64,000 bases of DNA from Fen-1254 sp963769605 (lineage in GTDB: Bacteria > Bacteroidota > Ignavibacteria > UBA10030), in contig CAVYML010000009.1 in assembly GCA_963769605.1 (NCBI GenBank), positions 248,001 through 312,000 of the forward strand. The letters are read 5' to 3'. The translations under genes were made by a program, and so were the position numbers. Position 1 is the stretch's first letter; each line of letters begins with the position of its first letter. Under the pieces are notes generated by a model that saw nothing but the letters and a program-made list of their open reading frames with translations, had not been told where the DNA came from and did no database searches. Below, piece by piece: positions 35,522 to 44,876 of the stretch.

Positions 35522-36931
35522 TCAGGGAGAGATAATTTTATATTTATTGAGTAACGCATACAATCGAGACCGAGACAGGCCGGAAATGCGGCAAGCCTCT
35601 TTCATATCTCCCTCTATCGCAGTCAGCAGCGACCGCAGATAATCTTCTTCAGCCTGAGCGATCATCGCCGCTCGCATTTCCTGAAGTGATTCAATCGGTT
35701 TTTTTCTAAAAAGCTCGTTTGTGGAGTTGCTTGATTTCTGTTGTGTTGCTTTTTCCCGTGCCAAATAGACACGCAAATATGTAGGCAGGTGCTGTGGAAA
35801 TAAAATCGATTCGTTGCGGGCAGCTACAATTGAACGATCAAGAGAATTTACAAGTTCCCGGACATTCCCGGGCCACGAATACGTCATAAGAACTGTGAAA
35901 TATTCGTCAGAAACTTCTTTTACTTCACTTCCGATGCGGTTGCAGAGGCGCTGCAGGTGAAAATGAACAATGTTCCTGATGTCTTCTTTGCGTTCACGCA
36001 GAGGTGGAAGTTCAATCATGAACGACCGAAGGCGGAACAATAAATCTTCCCTGAATTTGCCTTCCTGTGCCAGGACATCGAGATCTTTATTGGAAGCAGA
36101 GAGAAGCCGGAAATCGCTTGTAATTTCTTCTTTCCCCCCTACGCGCCGGAACCGCCGTTCTTCTAAAACGCGCAGGAATGATTTCTGGGTGGCAAGAGGC
36201 AGCTCTCCTATTTCATCTAAAAATAATGTTCCGCCGTCAGCCTGTTTGATCAGACCGTCCTGCACCTTGTCGGCACCAGTAAAAGCTCCTCTCTCATGCC
36301 CCATAAGCGTGCTTTCGACAAGGGTCTCCGGCAGCGCAGCGCAATCGACGACGACAAAGTTATTATTTGCACGTGGACTGTTTTTATGAATCGCCCATGC
36401 AAGCAATTCCTTTCCTGTCCCTGTCTCGCCGCGTATGAGAACATGAGCATCGCTTTTTGCCGCTTGGTTTGCGAGGGCAAGACATGATCTAATTTTAGGG
36501 CTCTCACCTGCAATGCCATCGTACAATATCCCCTGAAGCTTTGTCTGATATTTTTCCTTTTTAGGAATGGCCGAATATTCAATAATTCTCATGATGAGCG
36601 GAAGAACTGATTTCGCATCCGACGGGCGAATGAGATATTCCCACGCTCCGCTTCGAATGGCCTGCTCTGCTTCATCTGCATCGGCAGAGTCGGCAACGAT
36701 GATAATTTCCGGCGCTTCGGGTTTTTGTCTGAGGACCCAGGCTGTTTCAATTGCGTTGGCATCGGGAATTGAGACATGAAGCACGACAAGCACTAAGGAA
36801 TTTTCCGCGAGAGATTTCTGTGCTGCTTTCAAGGTCCCAAATAGAAGGATTCGAAGATTTTTTCCGGCAATCTCACGCATGACTTCAGTCCAATATGCCG
36901 TCTGCGGATCAACAACAATTATCTGTTCCAT
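35522..36931 (-). CDS. Sigma-54-dependent activator with degenerate receiver domain
   Basis: The start at 36931 (MEQIIVVDP) is chosen because AAGGA lies six bases upstream; the longer frame to 37015 has an atypical leader. The receiver (~1-120) lacks the phosphoacceptor Asp (LVVLHVSIPD has His in its place) and the conserved Lys (YLIRPSD). It is followed by an AAA+ domain with GETGTGKE, the sigma-54 contact loop GAFTGA, and GTLFLDEIGE, and by a Fis-type C-terminal helix-turn-helix (ACRISGLSRSRLYALLNKYK). It should act without phosphorylation. It may drive the upstream ABC operon. Confidence 0.88.
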   Translation of the reverse strand: MEQIIVVDPQTAYWTEVMREIAGKNLRILLFGTLKAAQKSLAENSLVLVVLHVSIPDANAIETAWVLRQKPEAPEIIIVADSADADEAEQAIRSGAWEYLIRPSDAKSVLPLIMRIIEYSAIPKKEKYQTKLQGILYDGIAGESPKIRSCLALANQAAKSDAHVLIRGETGTGKELLAWAIHKNSPRANNNFVVVDCAALPETLVESTLMGHERGAFTGADKVQDGLIKQADGGTLFLDEIGELPLATQKSFLRVLEERRFRRVGGKEEITSDFRLLSASNKDLDVLAQEGKFREDLLFRLRSFMIELPPLRERKEDIRNIVHFHLQRLCNRIGSEVKEVSDEYFTVLMTYSWPGNVRELVNSLDRSIVAARNESILFPQHLPTYLRVYLAREKATQQKSSNSTNELFRKKPIESLQEMRAAMIAQAEEDYLRSLLTAIEGDMKEACRISGLSRSRLYALLNKYKIISP

Positions 36932-37060
36932 GCAATTCCTTCTCTCCGGAAAATATTTGCTCTCATATGAAGAATGCTTTTCGGAGGTATCATTCATTAA
37001 TATAGTCAGAAGCAAGCGGAGAGTAAAGAATAAGAGAAATCATCTTTCCTTCGAGAGATT

Positions 37061-38224
37061 TTAATATGACCATTGAAAACGTACATAGCCGCTTGTGCCG
37101 TACCCTGCGAACTCTTCCGATGTATCTCCGTGAAAAATGAGAACAATGAGGGTTACATCGAAATTCGTTGCAGCAGACCATGTAACAGAAGGAACAAGAA
37201 CATCCGACCGATCTATTGGGTTAAAAATAGTAAAAACTGTTCCTCGGAAAAGGGGGGTGATGTTATAAGTCGCTTCTGCGAAGAGAGACCACCGTGCGGG
37301 AGAGAGAAGCCCGAGCTCCTGCGATTGGAGAGTGAACAATCCAGCATTCTGAACCGCTCCAGCGCTGTTGTAGAGCGTTTCAAGATGAAAAAACAGGGAA
37401 CTCGAGAATGTATAGTCGGCAGAGATTGCCATCGAGGACATAGTCCCTTCGCATGATGCAAAATCATAGATGCCGTCTGCCGTTTGTACCGGTTTTTGCG
37501 AAAGAGTCGCTTCACCGCAAAATCCTGCGCCGGCAATATTTCCGGCCCACGATCCGCCACATACCCACAGATCACTCCGGTTTGCAATGATGACATGAAA
37601 ATCATATCCCGAAACATTTGCAGTGTAAGCGGCCGCAGTAACAGCCTCTTCCGATGTTCTCCCCGGTTTCGAAGCTATTTCTATTTTGGAAAGCGGAGCA
37701 AGGTAATATTGAGCATGTACTCCATCAAATCCTGGGCGTTCTTCATAATCAAAATCGAGGATGGAATACGGATTGAATAAATCTGTCGGGTTCCATACCA
37801 TGTTCGTACCGAGAGCAAACCGCTGTCTTCCGGCAGTGATCTCCCAATGCCCCTGGTTCCAATCGGTCCACAAACGGTCAATTTCTGCATAACCGACGCT
37901 TGATTTCTGGTCCCAGAGAACTGCGTCAATATGAGTGTATTCGCTGGAATTCCGGATGAGATCGATAAAGTGAGGCGTTTCCTCTACAGTAGTGCCGTCA
38001 TAAGCGCGGGCACGAATTTCACAATCGAAAGTGAAAGCATCGGATGCATACCACTTTGCGTTAAGACGTCCATGGAGGAGGTTGTCCGTTAGGTTGCCGA
38101 TTCCAGGGACATTGGAACTGCTGAATAGATATTTCAAGTAGCCCCCGACATCGAACGTGGCATCGCTGTCTTGTGCGAACGATTCGGCGGTAAGAAACAA
38201 TGCAAGGAAAAAGAATATTTTCAT
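37061..38224 (-). CDS. Outer-membrane beta-barrel protein
   Basis: The 387-residue protein has a signal peptide (MKIFFFLALFLTAESFA), alternating strand pattern, glycine and aromatic girdles, an AGRQRFALGTNMVWNPTDLF segment and a terminal aromatic (FQWSY), as in DUF1302/porin-like barrels. It is 12 bp downstream of the ABC ATPase gene, so it belongs to the same transcript: an outer-membrane partner for the FtsX-type ABC system. Confidence 0.8.
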   Translation of the reverse strand: MKIFFFLALFLTAESFAQDSDATFDVGGYLKYLFSSSNVPGIGNLTDNLLHGRLNAKWYASDAFTFDCEIRARAYDGTTVEETPHFIDLIRNSSEYTHIDAVLWDQKSSVGYAEIDRLWTDWNQGHWEITAGRQRFALGTNMVWNPTDLFNPYSILDFDYEERPGFDGVHAQYYLAPLSKIEIASKPGRTSEEAVTAAAYTANVSGYDFHVIIANRSDLWVCGGSWAGNIAGAGFCGEATLSQKPVQTADGIYDFASCEGTMSSMAISADYTFSSSLFFHLETLYNSAGAVQNAGLFTLQSQELGLLSPARWSLFAEATYNITPLFRGTVFTIFNPIDRSDVLVPSVTWSAATNFDVTLIVLIFHGDTSEEFAGYGTSGYVRFQWSY

Positions 38225-38236
38225 ACTGAATGAAAT

Positions 38237-38917
38237 CTATTTTGTTTCGGATACAATAAGGCCGTCTTCAAGCTTAATAATCCTATGAGCGCGCTTCATC
38301 ACGCGAGGGTCATGCGTCGAGAAAAGAAACGTCATAGACATCCTTGTATTAAGCTGTTCCATGATATCGAGCAGCGATTCAGCAGAAGCAGAGTCGAGAT
38401 TAGCAGTAGGTTCATCTGCTAAAACAAATGAAGGGCGGGATGCAAGTGCTCGCGCTACAGCCACGCGCTGCTGTTGTCCGCCGGATAATTCCGAAGGTTT
38501 GCTGTCACAACGTTCTTCGAGTCCGATACTTTTGAGAATTTCTACCGCACGGCGGTCCCGTTCTGCCTTAGGAATATTCTGCAACAGCATGATGAATTCC
38601 ACATTTTCTTTTGCCGTCAAGACGGGAATGAGATTATAAGATTGAAAGACAAATCCGATATGGTTCAAACGGAATTCGATCAATTCATCCGGTTTCATAC
38701 GCGAAATATCCGTCCCTTCGATGCGTACTATACCACGGGTCGGTTGATCGAGTCCGCCGATGATATTAAGCAGAGTCGTCTTGCCGGAACCCGATGGTCC
38801 GACGATTGCCAGAAAGTCCCCATTTTCAACTTTGAGGTCTATTCCTTTAAGCGCTGCGACCGGAAAGCTGGAACGGTTATAAATTTTTTCGATTCCGTTT
38901 AATGTAATGATGTTCAT
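38237..38917 (-). CDS. ABC transporter ATP-binding protein (LolD/MacB type)
   Basis: The 226-residue protein has Walker A GPSGSGKTT, a Q-loop in GFVFQSYNL, ABC signature LSGGQQQRVAVA and Walker B SFVLADEP, then a switch His in STHD. It closely fits the LolD/FtsE/MacB group that powers FtsX-type permeases, two of which are encoded just upstream. Cytosolic, membrane-associated. Confidence 0.93.
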   Translation of the reverse strand: MNIITLNGIEKIYNRSSFPVAALKGIDLKVENGDFLAIVGPSGSGKTTLLNIIGGLDQPTRGIVRIEGTDISRMKPDELIEFRLNHIGFVFQSYNLIPVLTAKENVEFIMLLQNIPKAERDRRAVEILKSIGLEERCDSKPSELSGGQQQRVAVARALASRPSFVLADEPTANLDSASAESLLDIMEQLNTRMSMTFLFSTHDPRVMKRAHRIIKLEDGLIVSETK

Positions 38918-38947
38918 AATATTTTGTTCCTTGCTTACACCTGATGG

Positions 38948-40165
38948 CTATGCATACGTTCTCATTGCTTCAGCAGGGTTCAATCGTGTTGCTTTGAATC
39001 CCGGATAGACAGATGCACAGAGAGCAGTAAGAAAGATCAGGAATCCCAATTCGATATAGACTTCAAACGGGATGATTGGATAGAGCATGGATCCTATTCC
39101 ATAACTCGACAATCCGTCGGAAAACGCAGACAGGTTGATGCCAGTGCGGTGCGTGATAGCAATGACCGCCGTGCCGGCTGCAATCCCTGCCGTGCTGCCG
39201 ACGAGAGAGAGAAACACTGTCTCCAGAATAATTTGAGCAAACACCCGCTTTCGTTTCATGCCGATCGCCATGATCATACCGAATTCGCGGGTTCGATCGA
39301 GAACGGACATGAGCATAGTATTCGTAATGCCGAATAACAATCCGAAAAGAATAATGGCGAGAAAGAATACCATGCTTACATTCGTCAGTTCAGACGTAAG
39401 TTTCAATTCAGGTGCAAGATCCTTCCAGCTTTCTATTATCAATTGCGGATATGCGGCACGAAGCGCTGCAAGAACGTGAGGGACTAAGTCAGCATTGACA
39501 AGCCGCAATGCTATCTCGTGAACGACCGTCGTTCCTCCAAGAAGTCTTGAAAGATCGCGATTATCGACAAAAACTTTTGATTTATCAAACATCGCGGATT
39601 CAGTTTCAAATATACCCACAATACGGAAGGCACCATAGGTAATACTTCCATCAAGTCCGGGAAAACTCGGTACAAGTTTCGAATGGATATGCAGATTAAG
39701 CTTCTCTGCGAGTTTCCTTCCTACAAGCACTGAATTTATTCCGGTTGAATCCAAATATACTCCTTCTCTGATATTTTGTGAAATCATCGTGACGGATTTT
39801 TCTGAAATCGGATTGATACCGTCGATTTCAACGCCGGAATTTGTCGCGGGAGATGAAGCCATTCCTACTATTTTTGCGCGGCCGCTGACGCCTCTCATCC
39901 CCGGTATGAATCGGAGTTTTGCCGTCAAACTGTCCGCATCAGGGATAGTGTCTTGAACCAAGGGATTTTCCTTAAATGCTTTTGTGTGAATTTGAATATG
40001 AGCGAGATCGCGGTCGATAGCCGAATTGACCATCGATTCTGCCATCCCGATCATAATGCCCGTTGCAAACAATCCGCCGCATAATCCTAATGCGATAGCA
40101 GTAAGAATAACGGCGCTCCGTTTTTTATTCCTCCAAATATTTTTCCAAGCAATTCCAGCCAGCAT
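38948..40165 (-). CDS. FtsX-type ABC permease B
   Basis: The 405-residue protein has one N-terminal membrane helix (~15-38), a large MacB-like periplasmic domain (~40-260) and three C-terminal helices (~275-300, 320-350, 365-395), ending GFKATRLNPAEAMR. It is the MacB/LolC/LolE layout. It lies between the ATPase and permease A genes. The 5' end of this gene is included in a 199-bp tandem duplication (40070-40468). Confidence 0.9.
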   Translation of the reverse strand: MLAGIAWKNIWRNKKRSAVILTAIALGLCGGLFATGIMIGMAESMVNSAIDRDLAHIQIHTKAFKENPLVQDTIPDADSLTAKLRFIPGMRGVSGRAKIVGMASSPATNSGVEIDGINPISEKSVTMISQNIREGVYLDSTGINSVLVGRKLAEKLNLHIHSKLVPSFPGLDGSITYGAFRIVGIFETESAMFDKSKVFVDNRDLSRLLGGTTVVHEIALRLVNADLVPHVLAALRAAYPQLIIESWKDLAPELKLTSELTNVSMVFFLAIILFGLLFGITNTMLMSVLDRTREFGMIMAIGMKRKRVFAQIILETVFLSLVGSTAGIAAGTAVIAITHRTGINLSAFSDGLSSYGIGSMLYPIIPFEVYIELGFLIFLTALCASVYPGFKATRLNPAEAMRTYA

Positions 40166-40468
40166 TGTCGAATTTTTCCTTCTATGATCGAAGAGCGTCG
40201 GCAGGCCGTATTTTCCTGATCACAAGAAATGGATAAACAGCACAGACGACCGCTAAGAAAAGCACAATCAATCCGCCGCATAATCCTAATGCGATAGCAG
40301 TAAGAATAACGGCGCTCCGTTTTTTATTCCTCCAAATATTTTTCCAAGCAATTCCAGCCAGCATTGTCGAATTTTTCCTTCTATGATCGAAGAGCGTCGG
40401 CAGGCCGTATTTTCCTGATCACAAGAAATGGATAAACAGCACAGACGACCGCTAAGAAAAGCACAATC
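40070..40468. repeat. Perfect 199-bp tandem duplication
   Basis: 40070-40268 and 40269-40467 appear identical base for base. The unit spans the end of permease A and the start of permease B. The extra copy yields a small chimeric frame (40182-40364, start of B joined to the tail of A). Both full genes remain intact. Perfect identity points to a recent event or an assembly artefact. Confidence 0.9.
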
Positions 40469-41601
40469 AGTGTTTGAGCGACGAATATTCCAGGAGCGAT
40501 ACTGAATGGAAGTATCGGTTCTAACCCGTATGCAAGCATTGCTGCCGCTGCATCGCCTGTCAATCGGAAAGGATGTAAATATAAATACCACAAGACGGGA
40601 ACCCCCGCCGCTAATCCGGCGACTCCTCCAAGAATAGAAATCATAATGGTTTCCATGACCGTCACGGTCATAAGTTTCCAGCGCTTCATTCCGATAGAGA
40701 TCAATACTCCAAATTCCCGAATTCGCTCATTCGTCATCATCATGATGGTTCCAAAAATGCCGAAACCGATGACGATGTAAAGAATCAGGAGCATAAGAAT
40801 TCCGCCTGCGCTGTCTGCCTGGATAGACTGTACTAGTTCCGGCATCATTTCCTTCCATGTCATAACTTCACGGCCTGTTCCTGCCATATGTTTGAGATGT
40901 ATTTGTAGCTGTTCGATTTCTGAAGGCGCTTGCACCATGAAAGCGAGCGAGGTGATCCTCCCCTGCGCATCCAGAAGCCATTGTGCATAATCAAGAGAAA
41001 GATAGGCCATTGAATTATCGAGTTCAGGCAGCGGGAACTGAATGATTCCGACGACCGGAACACGTGCCGCTGCCGTCACTCCGTGATATCCTTGACCATA
41101 GAGAACAAGACTGTCGCCGATTCCAATACGAAGGAATTTGGCAAGGCCTGCCCCGAGGAGCGCTCCACGGTCGTTTGCATTCAAGTAACGGCCGGCACGA
41201 ATACGTTCTGCAAGATGTGTCATCGCCTCTTCCCGTTTCGGATCGATGCCGACGATTTGTGCTACCCTTGAAGATAATCCCTTTGAAAGGAGCGCAAACG
41301 ATTCAATCCGCGGTGCTACATGCGTAACGTGCTCAAGTGCTGCGAACGCAGCGAGTTGATCGACCGATATATCGAAGTTCTGGTCTAAGGATCGTTTATC
41401 CCAATAACCTTCCCCGTGAATTTGCACATCCCCGGTATACAATCCTACTGCAGATTGAATCATATAATCGTACGAACCGTTTTCCATCGAGCGCATGGTG
41501 AGCGCAAGGAAAACGGCAAAGATTACGGAAGATGTCGAAATAAGCGTACGGCGGCGATTTCGCCATAGATTCCGCCATGCAAGATGGAAGAAAAGATTCA
41601 T
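40381..41601 (-). CDS. FtsX-type ABC permease A
   Basis: The 406-residue protein has an N-terminal helix (~18-36), a MacB-like periplasmic domain and three C-terminal helices, ending LVIRKIRPADALRS. It probably pairs with permease B as a LolC/LolE-like heterodimer driven by the ATPase at 38237. The LolA-like gene is 10 bp upstream on the same strand. Confidence 0.9.
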   Translation of the reverse strand: MNLFFHLAWRNLWRNRRRTLISTSSVIFAVFLALTMRSMENGSYDYMIQSAVGLYTGDVQIHGEGYWDKRSLDQNFDISVDQLAAFAALEHVTHVAPRIESFALLSKGLSSRVAQIVGIDPKREEAMTHLAERIRAGRYLNANDRGALLGAGLAKFLRIGIGDSLVLYGQGYHGVTAAARVPVVGIIQFPLPELDNSMAYLSLDYAQWLLDAQGRITSLAFMVQAPSEIEQLQIHLKHMAGTGREVMTWKEMMPELVQSIQADSAGGILMLLILYIVIGFGIFGTIMMMTNERIREFGVLISIGMKRWKLMTVTVMETIMISILGGVAGLAAGVPVLWYLYLHPFRLTGDAAAAMLAYGLEPILPFSIAPGIFVAQTLIVLFLAVVCAVYPFLVIRKIRPADALRS

Positions 41602-41611
41602 CTCTGGTTTT

Positions 41612-42361
41612 TCAATGAATGCGTTTCATATTCTGGAGGGAAAAATAATCCGTATGAATCGAGATATTAAATTTTAGTTCATCATAATCGAGAATAGTCA
41701 TGTTTCCCGGATTATCGTGCGGAATCATTTCCCAGTGCGCAGGAAGCCGCCGGTCGCCGAATGTTTTGATATTGCTTCCTATACATGACTTCACCAGCGT
41801 TCCGTCTTCGTCATAATATTCCGTCTTGAGTTCGAAGAACCCTTTGCTTGAAATCCAAATGAGAACTTTTGCCCATACAATACTCGCTTCCGGTTTCGGT
41901 ATGAGTTGAATTTTATAACAGTCGTACCCTTCATATACTTCACGTCCGAGCACCGTGTAAGTGTAATCTTTCACGATAGAGGAGGCGCGAACAAGATCGT
42001 CATTCGTAAAATCGGATCCCATCCACGACTGCAGCATCATCGACGGCGGAATCTTGATGACCTTCTGAACCGAAGGAAGCCAATTCCAGACCTCGTTGCC
42101 CCGCTTGAGCGTCACCGTGCCTTTGTCGCGTGCCGGTTCCGAGACATAAATGATCGAGTAGCCGGGTTCCAAGCTCCACGCTATCATCGCAATCTTCCGC
42201 TGCCACTCCGGTTTGACGATGGTCATTGTGACCCGTGAAAATGAACTGTTTCCGCGCATTAATTCATCGGCGCTGCGAATGATGACAGAAACATCCTGTG
42301 CATGACAAAGCGTAAAAAGACAAAACACGAGGAGAGTAAAATCAAGAGATATTTTTTTCAT
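41612..42361 (-). CDS. LolA-like outer-membrane lipoprotein-sorting protein
   Basis: From MKKISLDF (42361) the 249-residue protein has a signal peptide (…LLVFCLFTLCHAQ) and a LolA/DUF4292-type open barrel: TMTIVKPEWQRKIAMIAW, YVSEPARDKGTVTLKRGNEVW, LPSVQKVIKIPPSMM, GSDFTNDDLV and YDCYKIQLIPK. This family (TIGR-type 'outer membrane lipoprotein-sorting') often travels with FtsX permeases and a barrel, as here. It may carry lipids or lipoproteins to the outer membrane. Confidence 0.82.
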   Translation of the reverse strand: MKKISLDFTLLVFCLFTLCHAQDVSVIIRSADELMRGNSSFSRVTMTIVKPEWQRKIAMIAWSLEPGYSIIYVSEPARDKGTVTLKRGNEVWNWLPSVQKVIKIPPSMMLQSWMGSDFTNDDLVRASSIVKDYTYTVLGREVYEGYDCYKIQLIPKPEASIVWAKVLIWISSKGFFELKTEYYDEDGTLVKSCIGSNIKTFGDRRLPAHWEMIPHDNPGNMTILDYDELKFNISIHTDYFSLQNMKRIH

Positions 42362-42444
42362 GAGCATGATTGACCGAATATAAGAAACGATATTTTGGGA
42401 AAAGACACAATATTTTTTAAGAATATCTTCGACAATCCTACCGA

Positions 42445-42605
42445 TTATTCCTTGCCCGTCTGGAAAATCCATTCCGGCGGAACAAGCCGATTCAAATCTA
42501 AATTCAGCGAATCGCTCATCAGGCTTAAACCTCTTTGGTATGAAGCATTGGTCCAGCCAAATCCTTCTTCAGTGATGTAAGTAAATTTCGTTCCGATATT
42601 ATGGA
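42445..42605 (-). pseudogene. Trehalase-like (GH37) C-terminal fragment
   Basis: YITEEGFGWTNASYQRGLS and LNRLVPPEWIF resemble the GFGWTN signature and tail of GH37-type alpha,alpha-trehalases. Only about 52 residues remain. They are fused in frame to an antiporter fragment upstream, marking a deletion junction near 42605. Confidence 0.5.
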
Positions 42606-42837
42606 TAGAAATGACAACAGAAGGTGCGGGAGCAGCAAGCACTGCCGCGGTGAACAATTTCATACCGAAGTATAACGGTGCGAGGTAGAACGTCAGGAGC
42701 AGAACTATCGATGTAAAAATGTAAGTTCCTACAGTTATCCCGAGCGTGTTTTTCCATGATATTCGGAGAATCTCCATGCCTGCGTCAAGCCCGCCTTCAA
42801 ACAAAATGATGACCAGTGCAATGGTCGTAAAAGTCAA
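42606..42837 (-). pseudogene. Na+/H+ antiporter (CPA1-type) fragment
   Basis: MTFTTIALVIILFEGGLDAG, a WKNTLGITVGTY segment and FTAAVLAAPAPSVVISI match the early helices of NhaP-type antiporters. The 5' side ends at the IS200 element (~42838) and the 3' side at the trehalase junction. No continuation is visible beyond the IS. Confidence 0.65.
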
Positions 42838-43445
42838 AGACCTCCGGCAAAGCCGGAGGCTTGAAAAGATTGTGAACCGCTCAAAGCGGTTAAAAGTTTT
42901 TATTCAAAAATAGTCATTTGATCCATACGCCTGTCCGCGTCTTCCTGCTTTCGTATATATTCTCGTATCGCTTTTTCATCTTTGCCTACTGTCGACACAA
43001 AGAACCCTCGAGCCCAGAAATGCTCTCCCCCATAGTTCTTTTTCTTCCCTCGATATTCTCGCGCTATATGAATTGCGCTCTTTCCCTTGATATAGCCTAT
43101 CACTGAGCTTACCGCATACTTCGGAGGAATGCTTACCAGCATGTGAACATGATCCTCCAGCATATGTCCTTCTTCGATCCGGCTCTCCTTTTGTCGGGCT
43201 AAATCGTGGAATACTTCCCCGAGATACCTGCGAATCTCCTTGAATAGTATCTTCCGTCGATACTTCGGGATGAACACTACGTGATATTTGCATTCATACT
43301 TCGTGTGTTGTAAATTGTCTTGTCTATTCATCGGAATCTCCTTTGTGCTTTGAGCTGTTCACACATATAGGAGATTCTTCTTTTTTCCGCAAAAGTCAAA
43401 CTGGGGGAGTCCCCCGGCAGAGCCGGGGGTTTACCCTATATAATT
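42838..43445 (-). mobile_element. IS200-type element (IS200/IS605 family)
   Basis: It contains tnpA only. Subterminal hairpins are CCTCCGGCAAAGCCGGAGG (42841-42859) and CCCCCGGCAGAGCCGGGGG (43411-43429), plus AACCGCTCAAAGCGGTT (42875-42891). No inverted repeats or target duplication are expected for this family, so exact ends are approximate. Confidence 0.8.
42900..43331 (-). CDS. tnpA: IS200/IS605 TnpA (HUH Y1 transposase)
   Basis: The 143-residue Y1 transposase has the HUH motif in LEDHVHMLVSIP and the nucleophile Tyr in IREYIRKQE. A GGAG site lies six bases before the ATG. It cuts and joins single-stranded DNA at the hairpin ends. Intact. Confidence 0.93.
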   Translation of the reverse strand: MNRQDNLQHTKYECKYHVVFIPKYRRKILFKEIRRYLGEVFHDLARQKESRIEEGHMLEDHVHMLVSIPPKYAVSSVIGYIKGKSAIHIAREYRGKKKNYGGEHFWARGFFVSTVGKDEKAIREYIRKQEDADRRMDQMTIFE

Positions 43446-43664
43446 AAAAATCATGTATTCCTTCGTCTCAAGAATATGAATAGCACGGTTGATATGTATT
43501 ATAGTATTGATGGGATTCAATGGAATAAAATAGAAAATTCTATCGAGGTCTCTTCTTTAAATCATAATGTTCTCGGTGGATTTTTAAGTTTAAGGCTGGG
43601 TCTTTGTTCTATGGGTGATGGGATGGTTAAATTTAAAAACTTCATATATAGACCCTTAGAATAG
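43446..43664 (+). pseudogene. GH43-type / concanavalin-like (DUF1349) C-terminal fragment
   Basis: From the IS200 boundary the frame reads NHVFLRLKNMNSTVDMYYSI, then DGIQWNKIENSIEVSS and GGFLSLRLGL. This is the end of the beta-xylosidase C-terminal domain often attached to GH43 enzymes. The rest of the gene is absent. Confidence 0.65.
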
Positions 43665-43701
43665 ACCTTATACAAACAAAGGCTCTGCATTGCGGATTTC
43701 A

Positions 43702-43740
43702 GAGCAATTTACAAGTTCTGTCCTCGCTGGTAAATTGCTC
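43702..43740 (+). terminator. 11-bp-stem hairpin after the GH43 fragment
   Basis: GAGCAATTTAC and GTAAATTGCTC form a perfect stem around a 17-base loop, about 40 bp past the stop. There is no T-run, so termination is uncertain. Confidence 0.4.
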
Positions 43741-43744
43741 TTGA

Positions 43745-43841
43745 AACTCACAAAACAGTCTTAATTGCTCGGATTCTTGTCTAATGACATTTCTACAACA
43801 TAATGCAATGTTGTGAGTAGAGAGAAGTGCGTGCCCCCGCT
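43745..43841. repeat. Dispersed intergenic repeat, partial copy C
   Basis: It matches the 24875-24969 part of copy A (CAAAACAGTCTTAATTGCTC; AGAGAAGTGCGTGCCCCCGC). It leads directly into the terminator unit at 43851. Confidence 0.8.
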
Positions 43842-43850
43842 ACGTTTTTT

Positions 43851-43880
43851 GGCCGAATCTTTTCAGATTCGGCCTTTTTA
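43851..43880 (+). terminator. Perfect hairpin of the dispersed terminator unit
   Basis: GGCCGAATC and GATTCGGCC pair perfectly around a 6-base loop and are followed by TTTTTA. It is the best-preserved of three copies. Confidence 0.7.
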
Positions 43881-43920
43881 TTTTTGTCACCCCGCTTCAA
43901 ACCCACGACTTATTATTGAA

Positions 43921-44814
43921 TTAATTTTGAAGATGATTTTTAAATTCCTTTGGACTTATACCAACTTCTTTTTTGAACAGCCGGGAAAAGTACGGCGGAT
44001 TTTCAAAACCAAGCTGGTATGCAATTTCAGAGATGCTTTGATCACCGACAACGAGCATATTTTTGGCTTCGGAGATCACATAGAGATGAATCAACTCCAA
44101 CGCAGTTTTTCCTGTTTCCTGCTTCAATAAATCGCTTAAATATTTTGGTGACAGATGAAGTTGAGAAGCCAGGTAGTTCACATTAGGCAATCCCTTTTTT
44201 CCTGCCTCTCCTTTTTCAAAATACGCATTCAGGCGCTCATTGAATTTTGTTACTGTTATGCCTGACAAAGGTTTTCGGTCGATGAACTGCCGTTTATAGA
44301 AACGCTGGGCATATTTCAAAATAGAATCGAGATGTGAAAGAATGATAGATTTACTGAACTCATCCGGATTATTGTGGTACTCTGTTTCCATTTTGTGGAA
44401 TAAAGACCACATGATTTTTTCTTCTCTCGGTGAAACGTGAAGCGCCTCACTCGTTTCGTAGTCGAAGAAACCGTATTTCTTGATTTCCGTGAACAACGGA
44501 TGTCCCATTAGAAAATCTTCGTGAACATGAATGGCGAATCCCTTTTCTTTCAACTGTATATCCTGAACTGTAAGGATTTGTCTCGGTTTCATGAAAAACA
44601 TTGAACCCATATCATGGTCATACTTCGTCTTGCCATACAAGATTACACCGGATTTCAGTTTCTTAAGACATATAATATAGAAATCACATGTGATCTCCAT
44701 GTTTTTCAACGCATTGTTTGACTCTGAAATCAGATTCAGACTGAACAATGGATTTTCCGGAGGCGGAAATCCTTCTGCCTGAGCTAACTCGCTTATTGTT
44801 TTAAAATGTTTCAT
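43921..44814 (-). CDS. AraC-family transcriptional regulator
   Basis: The 297-residue protein has an N-terminal ligand/cupin-like domain and a C-terminal double helix-turn-helix: YLASQLHLSPKYLSDLLKQE, then SISEIAYQLGFENPPYFSRL and a KEVGISPKEFK end. This is the type found beside aldo/keto reductase and SDR genes in Bacteroidota, where it reports on reactive carbonyls or stress. It probably controls the oxidoreductase genes from 45 to 50 kb. Confidence 0.9.
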   Translation of the reverse strand: MKHFKTISELAQAEGFPPPENPLFSLNLISESNNALKNMEITCDFYIICLKKLKSGVILYGKTKYDHDMGSMFFMKPRQILTVQDIQLKEKGFAIHVHEDFLMGHPLFTEIKKYGFFDYETSEALHVSPREEKIMWSLFHKMETEYHNNPDEFSKSIILSHLDSILKYAQRFYKRQFIDRKPLSGITVTKFNERLNAYFEKGEAGKKGLPNVNYLASQLHLSPKYLSDLLKQETGKTALELIHLYVISEAKNMLVVGDQSISEIAYQLGFENPPYFSRLFKKEVGISPKEFKNHLQN

Positions 44815-44876
44815 ACCGTAACGAAATTACAAAACGTTATTGTGTTCTCCAAGTTTTGATTTTTGATACTTTCACA

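Noticed and set aside
40182..40364. 60-residue frame between the permease genes as a separate gene
   Set aside because: It is the start of permease B joined to the tail of permease A by the 199-bp duplication.
42445..42837. One 130-residue gene
   Set aside because: The two halves match unrelated families (antiporter and trehalase-like), so it is a junction of fragments.
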